A stretch of DNA of 64,000 nucleotides from Candidatus Thiodictyon syntrophicum. Lineage in GTDB: Bacteria > Pseudomonadota > Gammaproteobacteria > Chromatiales > Chromatiaceae. Within the stretch, counting starts at the first letter, position 1; each line of letters starts with the position of its first letter. A program made the position numbers and the translations under genes. The notes beneath the pieces were generated by a model. That model searched no databases. It was not told the DNA's origin and was given only the letters and a program-made list of their open reading frames with translations. Shown here one piece after another: positions 8,681 to 17,113 of this stretch. The stretch is taken from the NCBI RefSeq assembly GCF_002813775.1, contig NZ_CP020372.1:420825-484824 (forward strand). The letters run 5' to 3'.

Positions 8681-9633
8681 GCCACTGGTCGACCATGCAG
8701 GAACGAGTGACGGCCTATCTGACAGCGCGCCGTCGGTTGGGGTATGCCCTGCGCATCGAAGGTGAGCAGTTGCAGCGCTTTGCCCAGTTCGCCGATGCCC
8801 GCGGGCACAACGGCCCCATCACGGCACAGTTGGCCCTGGAGTGGGCCTGTGCCTCCGCGCGGAGCGGCCCGATTGGCCGGGCGCGCCGGTTGGAGGTGGT
8901 CCATCCCTTCGCCAAGTTCTGTGCGGCGTTCGAGGCAGAGACCCAGATCCCACCGGCCGGTGCGCTTGGGCCGGCCCATCGCCGGCTGACGCCCCACATC
9001 TACACCGATGAGGAAATCGATCAACTGCTGGCGGGGGCCGGCGCACTGACTCCAGCCCGGGGGCTGCGACCAGCCAGCATGCAGTGTCTGCTGGGGCTCC
9101 TGGCGGCCACCGGCCTGCGCGTCTCGGAGGCACTGCACCTGCAGCGCACGGACGTGGATCTGGCGCGCGGCCTGCTGTGCGTGCGCCAGACCAAGTTCTG
9201 CAAGTCCCGGTATGTGCCCTTGCACCCCACCGCCAGCGCCGCGCTGCGCGAGTATGCGCAGTTGCGCGACCGGCGCTTGCCGCTGAGCCGCGAGCCAGCC
9301 TTCTTTCTGCGCGACGACGGTCGCCCCCTGGGCTACGCGCAAGCGCTCTATGCCTTTCATTGCATCCGCACCCGACTCGGATGGGACCGCGCGCCCGAAG
9401 GCCGGCCCCGGCTCTATGATCTGCGCCATACCTTCGCCTGTCGCCGACTGCTCGCCTGGTACCAGGAAGGCATCGATCTGGCCTGGGCCGTCCCGCTGTT
9501 GTCGACCTATCTGGGGCACGTCAAGGTCACCGATACCTATTGGTACCTCACCGGCATTCCGGCGCTGATGGGCATCGCCGGGGAGCGCTTCCAGCGACTG
9601 GCGCAGTCTGGCGGCGCGGAGGCGACACCATGA
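8677..9633 (+). CDS. RIT tyrosine recombinase 2
   Basis: A 318-residue tyrosine recombinase. Catalytic positions are the Arg in ATGLRVSEALHL, HxxR in LYDLRHTFACR, His in YLGHVKVTDT and Tyr in YWYLTG. An insertion-like segment, LLAWYQEGIDLAWAVPLLS, sits between the HxxR box and the last His. The start ATG at 8677 overlaps the first recombinase stop and its own stop overlaps the third gene start at 9630, so the three are translationally coupled. Confidence 0.9.
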   Translation: MSHWSTMQERVTAYLTARRRLGYALRIEGEQLQRFAQFADARGHNGPITAQLALEWACASARSGPIGRARRLEVVHPFAKFCAAFEAETQIPPAGALGPAHRRLTPHIYTDEEIDQLLAGAGALTPARGLRPASMQCLLGLLAATGLRVSEALHLQRTDVDLARGLLCVRQTKFCKSRYVPLHPTASAALREYAQLRDRRLPLSREPAFFLRDDGRPLGYAQALYAFHCIRTRLGWDRAPEGRPRLYDLRHTFACRRLLAWYQEGIDLAWAVPLLSTYLGHVKVTDTYWYLTGIPALMGIAGERFQRLAQSGGAEATP

Positions 9634-10637
9634 ACGCCCCGCAGTGTCCAACCGATTTGGCCCGCCTGCTCCAGGCCTTCTTCTGTCAGCACCTCATGCA
9701 GCAGCGCGGCGCGAGCCGCCAGACGATCAACGGGTATCGGGATACCTTTCGACTCTTGCTGCGGTTTGCCGAAACCTCTTGCGGGAAGTCCATCGGCGAG
9801 TTGGCTCTGGCCGATCTGGACGCCGCGCTGGTGCTGGCGTTTCTCGAGGATCTGGAGACCCGTCGGCATAACACGGTGCGCACCCGCAATGCCCGGCTCG
9901 CCGCTATCCGCGCCTTCGTGCACTATGCCGGTCTGCAAGAGCCCGCGGCGCTGCCGGTGATACAACGGATCTTGGCGATCCCGGCCAAACGCTTCGACCG
10001 GCCCGTGGTCGGCTTTCTGTCCCGCGCAGAGATCGAGGCGATCTTGCAGGCGCCGGATGCGCGCACCTGGAGCGGCCAGCGTGACCGTGCCTTGCTGACG
10101 GCGATGTACAACACCGGCGCCCGCGTGTCGGAGCTGGTCGCGGCGCGGCGCGTGGACTTGGAAAGCGAACACTGCCAGGCCCTGCATCTGCATGGCAAGG
10201 GCCGCAAGGAGCGGGTCGTGCCGCTGTGGGCGCGGACGACGAAGCTGCTGCGCGACTGGTTGGCGCGGATCGGAGCGGAGCCTCAGCAGCCCTTGTTTCC
10301 GAACCGCCAGGGGCAACCGATGACTCGCTCCGGGGTCGCTTCGCGCCTGGCGCGCAGCGTGCGGGCCGCCAGTTCCTGCTGTCCCTCGCTCCAGGATAGG
10401 CGGGTATCGCCGCACTCGGTGCGGCACACCACCGCGATGCATCTGCTCCAGGCCGGGGTGGACCTGACCGTGATCGCCCTGTGGCTGGGGCACGAAAGCG
10501 TGGAGACGACCCACCAGTATATGGAAGCGGACTTGCGAATGAAGGAGCAGGCGCTGGCGACCCTTCAGGCACCGCCCGTCGGTCCGCCGCGCTTTGTGGC
10601 GTCGCCGACGTTGCTGGCCTTCTTGGACGGCCTCTGA
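9630..10637 (+). CDS. RIT tyrosine recombinase 3
   Basis: A 335-residue tyrosine recombinase closest to the XerC/D-like branch. It has an N-terminal core-binding domain (QTINGYRDTFRLLLRF), Arg in NTGARVSELVAAR, the beta-strand Lys in HGKGRKERVVPLW, HxxR in PHSVRHTTAMHL, His in WLGHESVETT and Tyr in HQYMEAD. The ATG at 9630 is preferred over longer in-frame options because it overlaps the preceding stop. The gene is followed closely by the right-end repeats of the element. Confidence 0.9.
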   Translation: MNAPQCPTDLARLLQAFFCQHLMQQRGASRQTINGYRDTFRLLLRFAETSCGKSIGELALADLDAALVLAFLEDLETRRHNTVRTRNARLAAIRAFVHYAGLQEPAALPVIQRILAIPAKRFDRPVVGFLSRAEIEAILQAPDARTWSGQRDRALLTAMYNTGARVSELVAARRVDLESEHCQALHLHGKGRKERVVPLWARTTKLLRDWLARIGAEPQQPLFPNRQGQPMTRSGVASRLARSVRAASSCCPSLQDRRVSPHSVRHTTAMHLLQAGVDLTVIALWLGHESVETTHQYMEADLRMKEQALATLQAPPVGPPRFVASPTLLAFLDGL

Positions 10638-10732
10638 TTATGCGCAGGCGGCGCTGACGCCGCCGCCTGACCAGGGTCTGAAACCCAAGCTGCTCCGCCA
10701 GTTGCCTTCCCGGAAACCAGAGGTGCTGGCGG

Positions 10733-10791
10733 AACTGCGCATAATCCGGAGCTGCACATAATTCCGATTATGCCGAGCTCGGCATAATCGG
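10733..10791 (-). repeat. Right inverted repeat and 28-bp palindrome of RIT element
   Basis: Bases 10733-10767 are the complement of the left arm at 7331-7365. Overlapping the outer edge, 10764-10791 form a perfect 28-bp palindrome centred on CCGAGCTCGG. No such palindrome exists at the left junction, so the two ends are asymmetric. Confidence 0.88.
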
Positions 10792-11010
10792 AAAAACTGG
10801 CTCTTCTCCGGCAGCCCCAAGGGTGCTGAGGTCAGCGCCACCCTCTACAGCCTGGTGGAAACGGCCAAGGCCAACGGCCTGGAACCCTGGGTGTACCTCA
10901 ACCACCTCTTCGAGCACCTGCCGACGGCCAAGACCCCGGAGGCCATCGCCGCGCTGCTGCCTCACAATTTGAAATTAGACGACCTGAAACGGGAAGGGTC
11001 AATCCTGTAG
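10792..11010 (+). pseudogene. tnpC: IS66 transposase TnpC, C-terminal 72 codons
   Basis: Encodes the typical IS66 TnpC tail: KNWLFSGSPKGAE, the ATLYSLVETAKANGLEPW helix and the short C-terminal domain with LFEHLPTAK and LLPHNL, ending at TAG 11010. It is in frame with 5868-7334 once the RIT element is removed. It has no start of its own. Confidence 0.9.
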
Positions 11011-11034
11011 TTGCCCGGACGCTTACGTTGCGCG

Positions 11035-11199
11035 AAGGCCATGGGGCTACGAGTCATCGGAACGCTTGGCGTCGTCGGCCGCGCCAAGTCCGCGGGACGG
11101 ATCGCCGCCGCCGTGCCCGTCATCGAACACCTGCGTAGGACCGGGCTCTATATCTCGGATGCACTGGTGCGGCATATTTTGGAGCAGGTTGGCGAGTAA
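11035..11199 (+). pseudogene. DUF3368 toxin, C-terminal 54 codons
   Basis: Encodes KAMGLRVIGTLGVVGRAKSAGRI and a C-terminal helix ending ILEQVGE, the standard DUF3368 C-terminus. It follows the second copy of the IS66 target duplication (11027-11034) and is in frame with 4735-5058 after excision of the element. Alone it lacks the PIN-like acidic residues. The following 11200-11386 contains only a short inverted repeat (AGGTCTTGC and GCAAGACCT). Confidence 0.9.
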
Positions 11200-11386
11200 A
11201 CTGCCCGCCGAAGCGGGCGTGGGCGGAGGGGCAGAGGGTCAAGAGGCAGTGGGTTAGGTCTTGCATTTCGCCTGACAGGAGACAAAAGGCAAGACCTGAC
11301 CCATGCCACCTGAAATAGCCGAAAACACCATTTATGTGAAGTGGGGAGAAGGGGCGGATGTCCTTGGATGTCCGACACTGCTTTCC

Positions 11387-12241
11387 TCACCAGTCGTATG
11401 CGCCTCCACGTGCGAGAAATCTTTCGACGTCGTAGTTCATGTCCGCGATGGCTAACTCTACACCAACATCGAGAATCTTTCGACTGGCGGTATATTTTCC
11501 GGACGCGTTCTCAAGGAATCGACCAGCAGGATCCACCATTACATAGCTGCCCAGCATATCATCATTTCCTTCTATAACTACAGTGACTCTAAAATCGAGT
11601 CGCGAGTTTCGATCAACGAAGCGGGCGAAAGACTCGGTACTGACCGAAAGGGTGTCCACGATGTGATCATTCTCGCCCGCAATTGGCAGTACCCGCATGA
11701 TCTTCCAGCGGTCGGGCTTAATTCTTTCCATCGTTTGGCCCAAATTCTCCGAAACGTTAACTCTAGTTACAACGGAATTTACTCTAAGCTTTATTCCAAC
11801 CTCACGAGCCACATCTGCAATCTCGACAAGGCGATCTACAGAGATTACATGTCGTCCAGCTACGGCTCGCCCATGCACTAGATTAGTACGAGTCTCGGCG
11901 GAGTCGATGCTTAAGACAAGCCAGTTCAAACTCTTGGACAAGGCGCGGACGCGCCGCGACTCAAGCAGACTGCCATTTGTGACTAGGACGGTGATCATTC
12001 CAGCCTGCGACGCGACTTGGATTATCTCGTCGAGCCAAGGACAGAGTGTTGGTTCTCCGCCGGCAAAGGTGATCTTCTTAAAGCCAAACCGTGCGAGTAA
12101 CTTCACCACGAGCTCAGCGTCTGAAAATGGTAAGCCACGAGTATAATTAGCATCAAGAACGCTATCGTACTTCGCGAAGCAAAAGGCGCATCGCATATTG
12201 CATTTGCGCCATAGGTGATAGTTAACTGCCTCTATTCTCAT
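11387..12241 (-). CDS. Prokaryotic viperin (radical SAM antiviral enzyme)
   Basis: A 284-residue radical SAM enzyme. The [4Fe-4S]-binding Cys residues are C14, C18 and C21 in NYHLWRKCNMRCAFCF. Viperin-specific features include FAGGEP, VTNGSLL, SIDS, the pair RVNSVVTRVNV and DRWKIMRVLPIAGEN, and the C-terminal KILDVGVELAI and RFLARGGAYDW, which closely parallel the C-terminus of animal viperin. Viperins convert a nucleoside triphosphate to its 3'-deoxy-3',4'-didehydro form, a chain terminator that blocks phage or viral transcription. Which NTP is used cannot be read from the sequence. It is the last gene of a three-gene minus-strand operon, 78 bp after the phosphatase gene. Base composition is visibly AT-richer than the flanks, suggesting horizontal acquisition. 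Confidence 0.92.
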   Translation of the reverse strand: MRIEAVNYHLWRKCNMRCAFCFAKYDSVLDANYTRGLPFSDAELVVKLLARFGFKKITFAGGEPTLCPWLDEIIQVASQAGMITVLVTNGSLLESRRVRALSKSLNWLVLSIDSAETRTNLVHGRAVAGRHVISVDRLVEIADVAREVGIKLRVNSVVTRVNVSENLGQTMERIKPDRWKIMRVLPIAGENDHIVDTLSVSTESFARFVDRNSRLDFRVTVVIEGNDDMLGSYVMVDPAGRFLENASGKYTASRKILDVGVELAIADMNYDVERFLARGGAYDW

Positions 12242-12319
12242 GGAAACTATTTCCGCGCAAATCCGGCTGGCCAGAACAGAATATACAGCGCCAAGAGTCG
12301 ATTCACTGAGCGATACTGC

Positions 12320-13144
12320 TTAACGAATATCTCGTATAGCGCTGAGAATTTCCGCACACAAAATATAATTCCCAGAGGCTACGAAAGTTACTGGTAGATC
12401 TGGATTGATTTCATGGATATTCATTTCTGCCCCATCTAGATTTGTGATGACTCCGCCAGCCTCGGATATTAGCAGTAGTCCGCTGCAGACGTCGCCAAAA
12501 AGAGCGTTAAAACAAACCATGGCGTCCAGTTGGCCGTCAGCAATGCGAGCAAGGTCGGCCGCTGGAGCCCACATGGTTACAACTCGACGCGCCCTTCTGC
12601 TTAGAGCCAAGTACGCCGTCTCTCCCATCTTTCTGTCGGAAATAGAGTAACCGGTTACTAAGCTAACTGTTGCAGCTTGCATACTTTTCGCGGCGTCAAG
12701 GTGCAGGCGGTTACCATCGCAAGTGGCGCCAGCGGACAATCTCGCAACATATGTATGAGAAGTTATGGGATCATGAATGACTCCTACGAGCAGGCGCTGA
12801 CGTGAACGGAGACATATTGATACCGCGATGTAAGGAATGCCAACGGCGAAGTTGTTTGTGCCATCTAGTGGATCAACAATCCAAACAGTGTCCTGCGCCC
12901 AATTAGGCTTTGCTGTCATTTCCTCCGAAATAACAGGAATGCTTGGATACTGGTCTGTTAAGAGAGAAATAATGAGTTCCTCGGACTGTATGTCAATATC
13001 CAGTTGAACGTCAAAGTTGCCTTTAGGTGTGGGCTCTGATAGATAACCAAAGCGAGATATGATGAGCGCCCCAGCTTCACTCGCGATCCGCGCCGCGGCG
13101 TTTGACACTTGATCAAGATCGATGTCCGCTGGTGACCTTTTCAC
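12320..13144 (-). CDS. Inositol monophosphatase/CysQ-family phosphatase linked to viperin
   Basis: A 274-residue member of the lithium-sensitive phosphatase superfamily. Metal-binding motifs are the Glu residues in ISEEMT, DPLDGTNNF, and the distal Asp in FGDVCSGLLLISEAGG, where the usual Trp before this Asp is Gly. All metal ligands expected of an active enzyme seem present. The GTG at 13144 is chosen because it forms a 4-bp GTGA overlap with the stop of the upstream toroid gene, implying translational coupling; a longer in-frame start exists but lies deep in that gene. The substrate is unknown. The family acts on inositol phosphates, PAP-like nucleotides or sugar phosphates, so a nucleotide-related role beside viperin is possible (inference). 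Confidence 0.85.
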   Translation of the reverse strand: MKRSPADIDLDQVSNAAARIASEAGALIISRFGYLSEPTPKGNFDVQLDIDIQSEELIISLLTDQYPSIPVISEEMTAKPNWAQDTVWIVDPLDGTNNFAVGIPYIAVSICLRSRQRLLVGVIHDPITSHTYVARLSAGATCDGNRLHLDAAKSMQAATVSLVTGYSISDRKMGETAYLALSRRARRVVTMWAPAADLARIADGQLDAMVCFNALFGDVCSGLLLISEAGGVITNLDGAEMNIHEINPDLPVTFVASGNYILCAEILSAIRDIR

Positions 13145-14111
13145 TCTCTTATTCTCCGTAGCTTGAATTCTTCTGCGGCCAGTTGGTAGAGAAAGGGTAC
13201 GAATCCTGCGACGAGAGCGACCCCCAATGACCCTAAGACTTGGCCAATTACTGATATGCTTTTCGTGGTTTCTCCCAGGGTCATTAATAGCAGGAGGCAG
13301 ACGAAAAATGTCAAGGCAGAGTTCCAAATATACAGCCATTTACTGGGCCGAGATCTCCCATATGCGGCAAGGCCTTTGGCTTGGTCAAAACCGGAAAACG
13401 CGCGTGTCCACGCCAAATCGATTTCCGATTTTCTAAAGTCGGCGATCAGTAGTTCGGCAACGTTCTCGATTGCTGTTTGCCGAGCGGCATTCAAAGCGTA
13501 CAAGGCGTCGTGAGTGGCCCAAATGGGCTCGTGTCCAGGCGTCAAGACAGACGACCAGTAGCCCAAAGTGTGTTGCTGATGCAGCAGCCATTGCATTGAT
13601 GCCACACAGGTAAAGCTGCTTATTGGCCGCCGCGCCGCAAGCAGCGCCGCCAAAACCCAGGGAGTGCTAGAGTGTCGAAAATCAATGGCGGCGTCTGTGT
13701 CGACGACCTCCATCTCAGATGTACTTGGCCAGGGCTCAGGTTCGGCAGGGTGAAATGTGGCGTCGAGGTAGTTGAGTGCCTTTTCAACTTGTTCATCGTC
13801 CGCGCTTTGACCGCCGGCAAGGAGCGCGAGGATGGCATGCGCTGTGTGAATTGATGTCGATGCGCGTCCGGCACTTGGGTCAGTGCCTGGCAATGCTCCC
13901 CAACCGCCGTCGCCATTCTGTGCGCTTCGAAGCCACGCCAAACCGGCTCTCACCGCTGGCGAGCTTGGAAAGAACTCAGACAAAAATCGCAATGCGAAAG
14001 CGGTGGGGTATACCCGGGGGCGCGGGCAGCCGGGAATGGAGCCCCATCCGCCAGAGTCGTGTTGTGCAGATTCAACCCATTCCATTCCTCGCGTTACTGC
14101 ATTATACTTGC
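13141..14111 (-). pseudogene. Alpha-toroid (terpene cyclase-like) membrane protein, C-terminal part
   Basis: The C-terminal part of a protein with terpene cyclase/prenyltransferase-type repeats: SAQHDSGGWG and SAQNGDGGWG motifs, further alpha-hairpins, then two hydrophobic helices (about WLYIWNSALTFFVCLLLLM and a second ending FVPFLYQLA) and a basic tail RRIRE. The gene is interrupted by an IS630-type element. Joining 15262 (end of the 5' part) to 14111 keeps frame and gives 570 residues in total. It is the first gene of the operon with the phosphatase and viperin. A fragment start at ATG 14085 could express the C-terminal part alone. Confidence 0.8.
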
Positions 14112-14113
14112 TA

Positions 14114-15261
14114 TAGGCATAAGTTGCGGTATTATAGATAGCATTTTCCCTGCCGCCCGAGCAAGCTAGGGAGGTGGCCCCTCCTAATCTTTGAATTCTT
14201 ATGGAGCCATGACATGTACAATTGCGAGTTCCCTAATCGAGATAAGGATATCATTGAGAAGGCTCGTCTCTACGATTCATCTCCGGTAATTCGCAAGCGC
14301 ATGAGTATTCTTTGGTATAAGTCACTTGGATATTCTCATCATGAAATCGCTCGGCTTAGCAGTGCTTCTGGAAATACGATTATAACCACGATTCGTAGCT
14401 ATATAGATGGTGGGCTCAACAAAGTTATGAAGCGGCGACCGTATCGCCCTCAAAGCGAATTACAAGACCACCGTTATCTCCTAAAGAAACATTTTTCTGA
14501 ACATCCGCCTGGCAGCTTAAAGGAGACCGCTTCTGAAATTGAAAAACTAACCGGTATCAAGCGTAGTCTCGGTAGCGTTCGCACCTTCTTGCTTTCTATC
14601 GGCATGTATCGGAGAAAAGTCGGGATGGTTCCAGCAAAAGGTGATCCCGACGAACAGGAAGCATTTATAAACAATAAGTTACAACCAATTCTGAATGAGG
14701 CGATAGCCGGGAATCGTCACGTCTATTTCGTTGATGCCGCCCATTTTGTACTTGCTCCATTTTTGGGTTTCCTGTGGTCATTTACGCGCCTATTTATCAA
14801 AGCGCCTGCTGGCCGTAAGCGATTTAATGTCTTGGGTGCCCTGAATGCTGTGACCCATGACATCGTCACGGTCACCAATGATACATATATTGACGCGATC
14901 AGTGTTTGCGCGCTCCTACGTAAGATTGCTGCATGTCACATTGGCGAAGCCATCACACTGATCTTAGATAATGCAAAATACCAAAAATGTCGCATTGTGG
15001 CTGAGCTTGCACAAGAGCTGAAAATCGATCTGCTTTATCTACCTCCCTACTCACCAAATCTTAATCTGATCGAAAGATTATGGAAATACGTAAAGAAAAA
15101 GGCACTTTATTCAAAATATTACGAGGATTTTCCGAAATTCAAGAGCGCAATATCAAACTGCTTGAGCGATGCGAACGCTCAATGCAAAAGCGAAATGAAG
15201 ACCCTGTTTTCTTTAAAATTTCAGCGCATTAGAAAATCTCAAATAATTTCAATTTAGAGTA
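14114..15261 (+). mobile_element. IS630-type element inserted in the toroid gene
   Basis: Carries one IS630 transposase gene. The proposed ends are flanked by TA dinucleotides at 14112-14113 and 15262-15263. The terminal sequences TAGGCATAAGTTGCGG and TACTCTAAATTGAAAT (read inward) are weakly matched. The choice of ends is supported because excision restores the interrupted reading frame exactly. End positions are less certain than for the other elements here. Confidence 0.65.
14214..15257 (+). CDS. IS630-family transposase
   Basis: A 347-residue IS630/Tc1-mariner-type DDE transposase. It has an N-terminal helix-turn-helix (LGYSHHEIARLSSASGNTI), catalytic Asp in YFVDAAHF, second Asp in LILDNAKYQK and Glu in LPPYSPNLNLIERLWKYVKK. 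All three catalytic acids are present and the length is usual. Codon use is AT-rich like the surrounding viperin operon, so it may have arrived with or in a similar host. Confidence 0.9.
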   Translation: MYNCEFPNRDKDIIEKARLYDSSPVIRKRMSILWYKSLGYSHHEIARLSSASGNTIITTIRSYIDGGLNKVMKRRPYRPQSELQDHRYLLKKHFSEHPPGSLKETASEIEKLTGIKRSLGSVRTFLLSIGMYRRKVGMVPAKGDPDEQEAFINNKLQPILNEAIAGNRHVYFVDAAHFVLAPFLGFLWSFTRLFIKAPAGRKRFNVLGALNAVTHDIVTVTNDTYIDAISVCALLRKIAACHIGEAITLILDNAKYQKCRIVAELAQELKIDLLYLPPYSPNLNLIERLWKYVKKKALYSKYYEDFPKFKSAISNCLSDANAQCKSEMKTLFSLKFQRIRKSQIISI

Positions 15262-16003
15262 TATCCGCGGTATCTATTCCTGAAGCAGTAAGTGCCCAGA
15301 GGCAATACAAAGTGCTCTCGGTAATAGATCGATCGCTTTGGCCTATTAAGGCTCTGCGGACAGGCCATCCGCCATCAGGATTTTGGAGGCTAAGAATAGT
15401 CTTCTGGGCGCGGTCAGCAATATGAGTGTATGCTCCAGCATGGACGTAAGAAAGAATCCCCTGTGCTGTCGAAAGGGCGCCGATGTTATTTCCGGTGAGC
15501 AACTGTGTCCAGCCGTATAGTACGTCTACTTCCGCCACGCGCTGTTCTAAAAAACTCAATGCGAGGGCGAATCGATGCGACCATGTTGTAACGATATCGA
15601 TGCCAATTTGGTGGACTATGGCCAGATGCCCTGCTCGTTCAAGAGCGAGATGAACGGGTGTACCATAAGAATCATGAAGCGAGTCGATTTTTCGCCAGCG
15701 TAGACCGCGCCTATCTAGCTCGGAAGCGACTCCAATATCGCGGCTTGCATATGCTAAGATTAGCAGTGGAGGCACTTGGGAAATGCCTGTATCTAATATT
15801 GCGAGCAGCTTCCCGTGCAATGCTAGCTGGTCCTTAATAGCAGCCTCAAAACGTTGTCTAACAGATTGACCATCGACCACAAAAGGCGATGGCCCATGCA
15901 GGTTCGGAAGCTGAAGGAAACCACCATTTTGATCAACTAGTATTTGCTGATCGGGGCTGATTGCTGCGACCCGAAGATCGGGTGCCTGAAAGGAATTTAT
16001 CAA
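15262..16003 (-). pseudogene. Alpha-toroid membrane protein, N-terminal part with unassigned N-domain
   Basis: The N-terminal 247 codons of the 570-residue protein whose remainder is at 13141-14111. Residues 1 to about 130 form an unassigned domain (RVAAISPDQQILVDQ, GGFLQLPNL, LLILAYASRD) that faintly resembles a Nudix fold but lacks the Nudix box. From about residue 170 the toroid repeats begin (LQNPDGGWPVRR). The TTG at 16003 is used because an in-frame TAG lies seven codons upstream; an ATT start is also possible. The 3' end here is cut by the IS630-type element. Confidence 0.75.
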
Positions 16004-16663
16004 TGGAATGATCTCATAGCTCTAAACATCAAGATAGACAGGTAAGAAGTTTGTGGTGTTCTATGTTCGCCTAGGTTTCGCACGGCGATTTTCCTGAATT
16101 CTGGGTTATTGTTCCAGATTGGTAGCGGCCTTTCAGAACTATGGAACGGGCCGACTTAAAACCTTCGGATTGGCGATCAGGTACACGGACGCGGATATTC
16201 TTGCTTTCTGTCGTATGCACACTTATGCGCGCCGTTACGCCAGCTCCGCTTGGCCCCGACAAGGGGGTCGACCGCTGAATGGACGATCCATCAAGGCGGA
16301 TACCCATCGGAAGATGGTATACCGAGTGAAAGCGGTTGGGAACTCGAGCCCACAAGGTCTGCTCCCTCGCCCTGCTCTGCGGCGACGCCTCGACCGCCGG
16401 GCAACCGGACTTTCCGGCGTCCCAACCGGTCGCCAGGGCCAGCGTATCGCCAAGCTGGGGTCTCGGGCTCAATAGATCAAAAAACCTAGGCAACTGCCGT
16501 CCCGTGAGTTCCGGCGCCGACGACCCGTCGTCTCGCTGGGGTATACCCTATCCTGATGTCAGGACGCCCCGCCGCACAGCGTCCGGATAGGGTCCGCCTT
16601 GTATTTCCCTGACACCCGCGGCGAAAGGTCATAGATCTGTTCCTGACACTTTGGGTCTCGCTC
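16004..16663. other. Intergenic stretch, no gene recognised
   Basis: Composition returns to high GC. Several overlapping open frames occur on both strands but none resembles a known protein and none has a convincing start. A short inverted pair (ACCCTATCC and GGATAGGGT) lies near 16544-16592. This may be an old insertion-sequence scar between the viperin operon and the next genes. Confidence 0.5.
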
Positions 16664-17113
16664 TCAGGAATCGCCTGTACTAATCTTAGCCAAACTAGGA
16701 CTTACCAGGTCTAGCCCCTTGCGGGAAATCGGCAAGGTACCACGAGGACGAAAATGGTGCGGTGGCCTTGGTGGCGACAAGAAGCCTGAGCAGTGCGGCG
16801 AACGACAGGCAGCGGGCATGACTACCCCGGGGGTCTGTCCAGGGCGTCGCCGGCCGTCCCGCCGACGCCGGCCTTCCGCCTTGATCGCGTCCAGGGCCTC
16901 GAAGCGGCCGGGACCGCTGGCGAACCCTTCCGCCCACACCTGCCGCGGTTCCCCGATATCGCGTTGCCGGAGCGTACGCCGCTGTTTCCACTCGGGCAAC
17001 GCGGCGCGAACCACCTCACTGGCGGTAGCACAGTCTCCGCCCTCGACGGCGCCCCGGTCCAGGCCGGCCATCTCGGGGACGAGGGCGATGCTGAGTTTCT
17101 CGACGTTCGCCAT
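16664..17113 (-). CDS. ParD-type antitoxin with an unrelated C-terminal extension, partner missing
   Basis: Residues 1 to about 85 match the ParD/CopG-type antitoxin family: MANVEKLSIALVPEM, the ATASEVVRAALPEW ribbon-helix-helix and WAEGFASGPGR tail. Such antitoxins bind their own promoter and neutralise a ParE gyrase-inhibiting toxin encoded just downstream. Beyond about residue 85 the frame (RRRRDGRRRPGQ and onward) looks like run-on into non-coding DNA, and no ParE gene is seen on the minus strand below it. It is probably a solitary antitoxin whose 3' end was replaced. A GAGG ribosome-binding site precedes ATG 17113. Confidence 0.6.
   Translation of the reverse strand: MANVEKLSIALVPEMAGLDRGAVEGGDCATASEVVRAALPEWKQRRTLRQRDIGEPRQVWAEGFASGPGRFEALDAIKAEGRRRRDGRRRPGQTPGVVMPAACRSPHCSGFLSPPRPPHHFRPRGTLPISRKGLDLVSPSLAKISTGDS

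Larger units (their letters stand above)
7335..10791 (+). mobile_element. RIT (recombinase-in-trio) element inserted in tnpC
   Basis: Three tyrosine-recombinase genes, each overlapping the next by the ATGA arrangement, lie between 35-bp perfect inverted repeats at 7331-7365 and 10733-10767. This is the definition of a RIT element (established family). The right end carries an additional 28-bp perfect palindrome at 10764-10791, next to the resumption of tnpC. The words TTATGCGCA or its complement occur four times near the two ends and are likely recombinase binding sites (inference). TCGG occurs at both tnpC junctions. Confidence 0.9.
5059..11026 (+). mobile_element. IS66-family element carrying a nested RIT element
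   Basis: The ends match as inverted repeats: GTAAGCGTCCGGC at 5059-5071 and its complement ending at 11026. They are flanked by the 8-bp direct repeat GTTGCGCG (5051-5058 and 11027-11034), typical of IS66. The element carries tnpA, tnpB and tnpC in order. Without the internal insert at 7335-10791 it would be 2511 bp, a normal IS66 size. The host site is the DUF3368 toxin gene. Confidence 0.92.

Noticed and set aside
14090..14213. Long perfect inverted repeats for the IS630-type element
   Set aside because: Only weakly matched ends were found; the boundaries rest on TA dinucleotides and frame restoration, so strong repeats are not claimed.
16071..16493. 140-codon minus-strand frame as a hypothetical gene
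   Set aside because: No recognisable family, no supporting ribosome-binding site, and overlapping frames on both strands are equally open.
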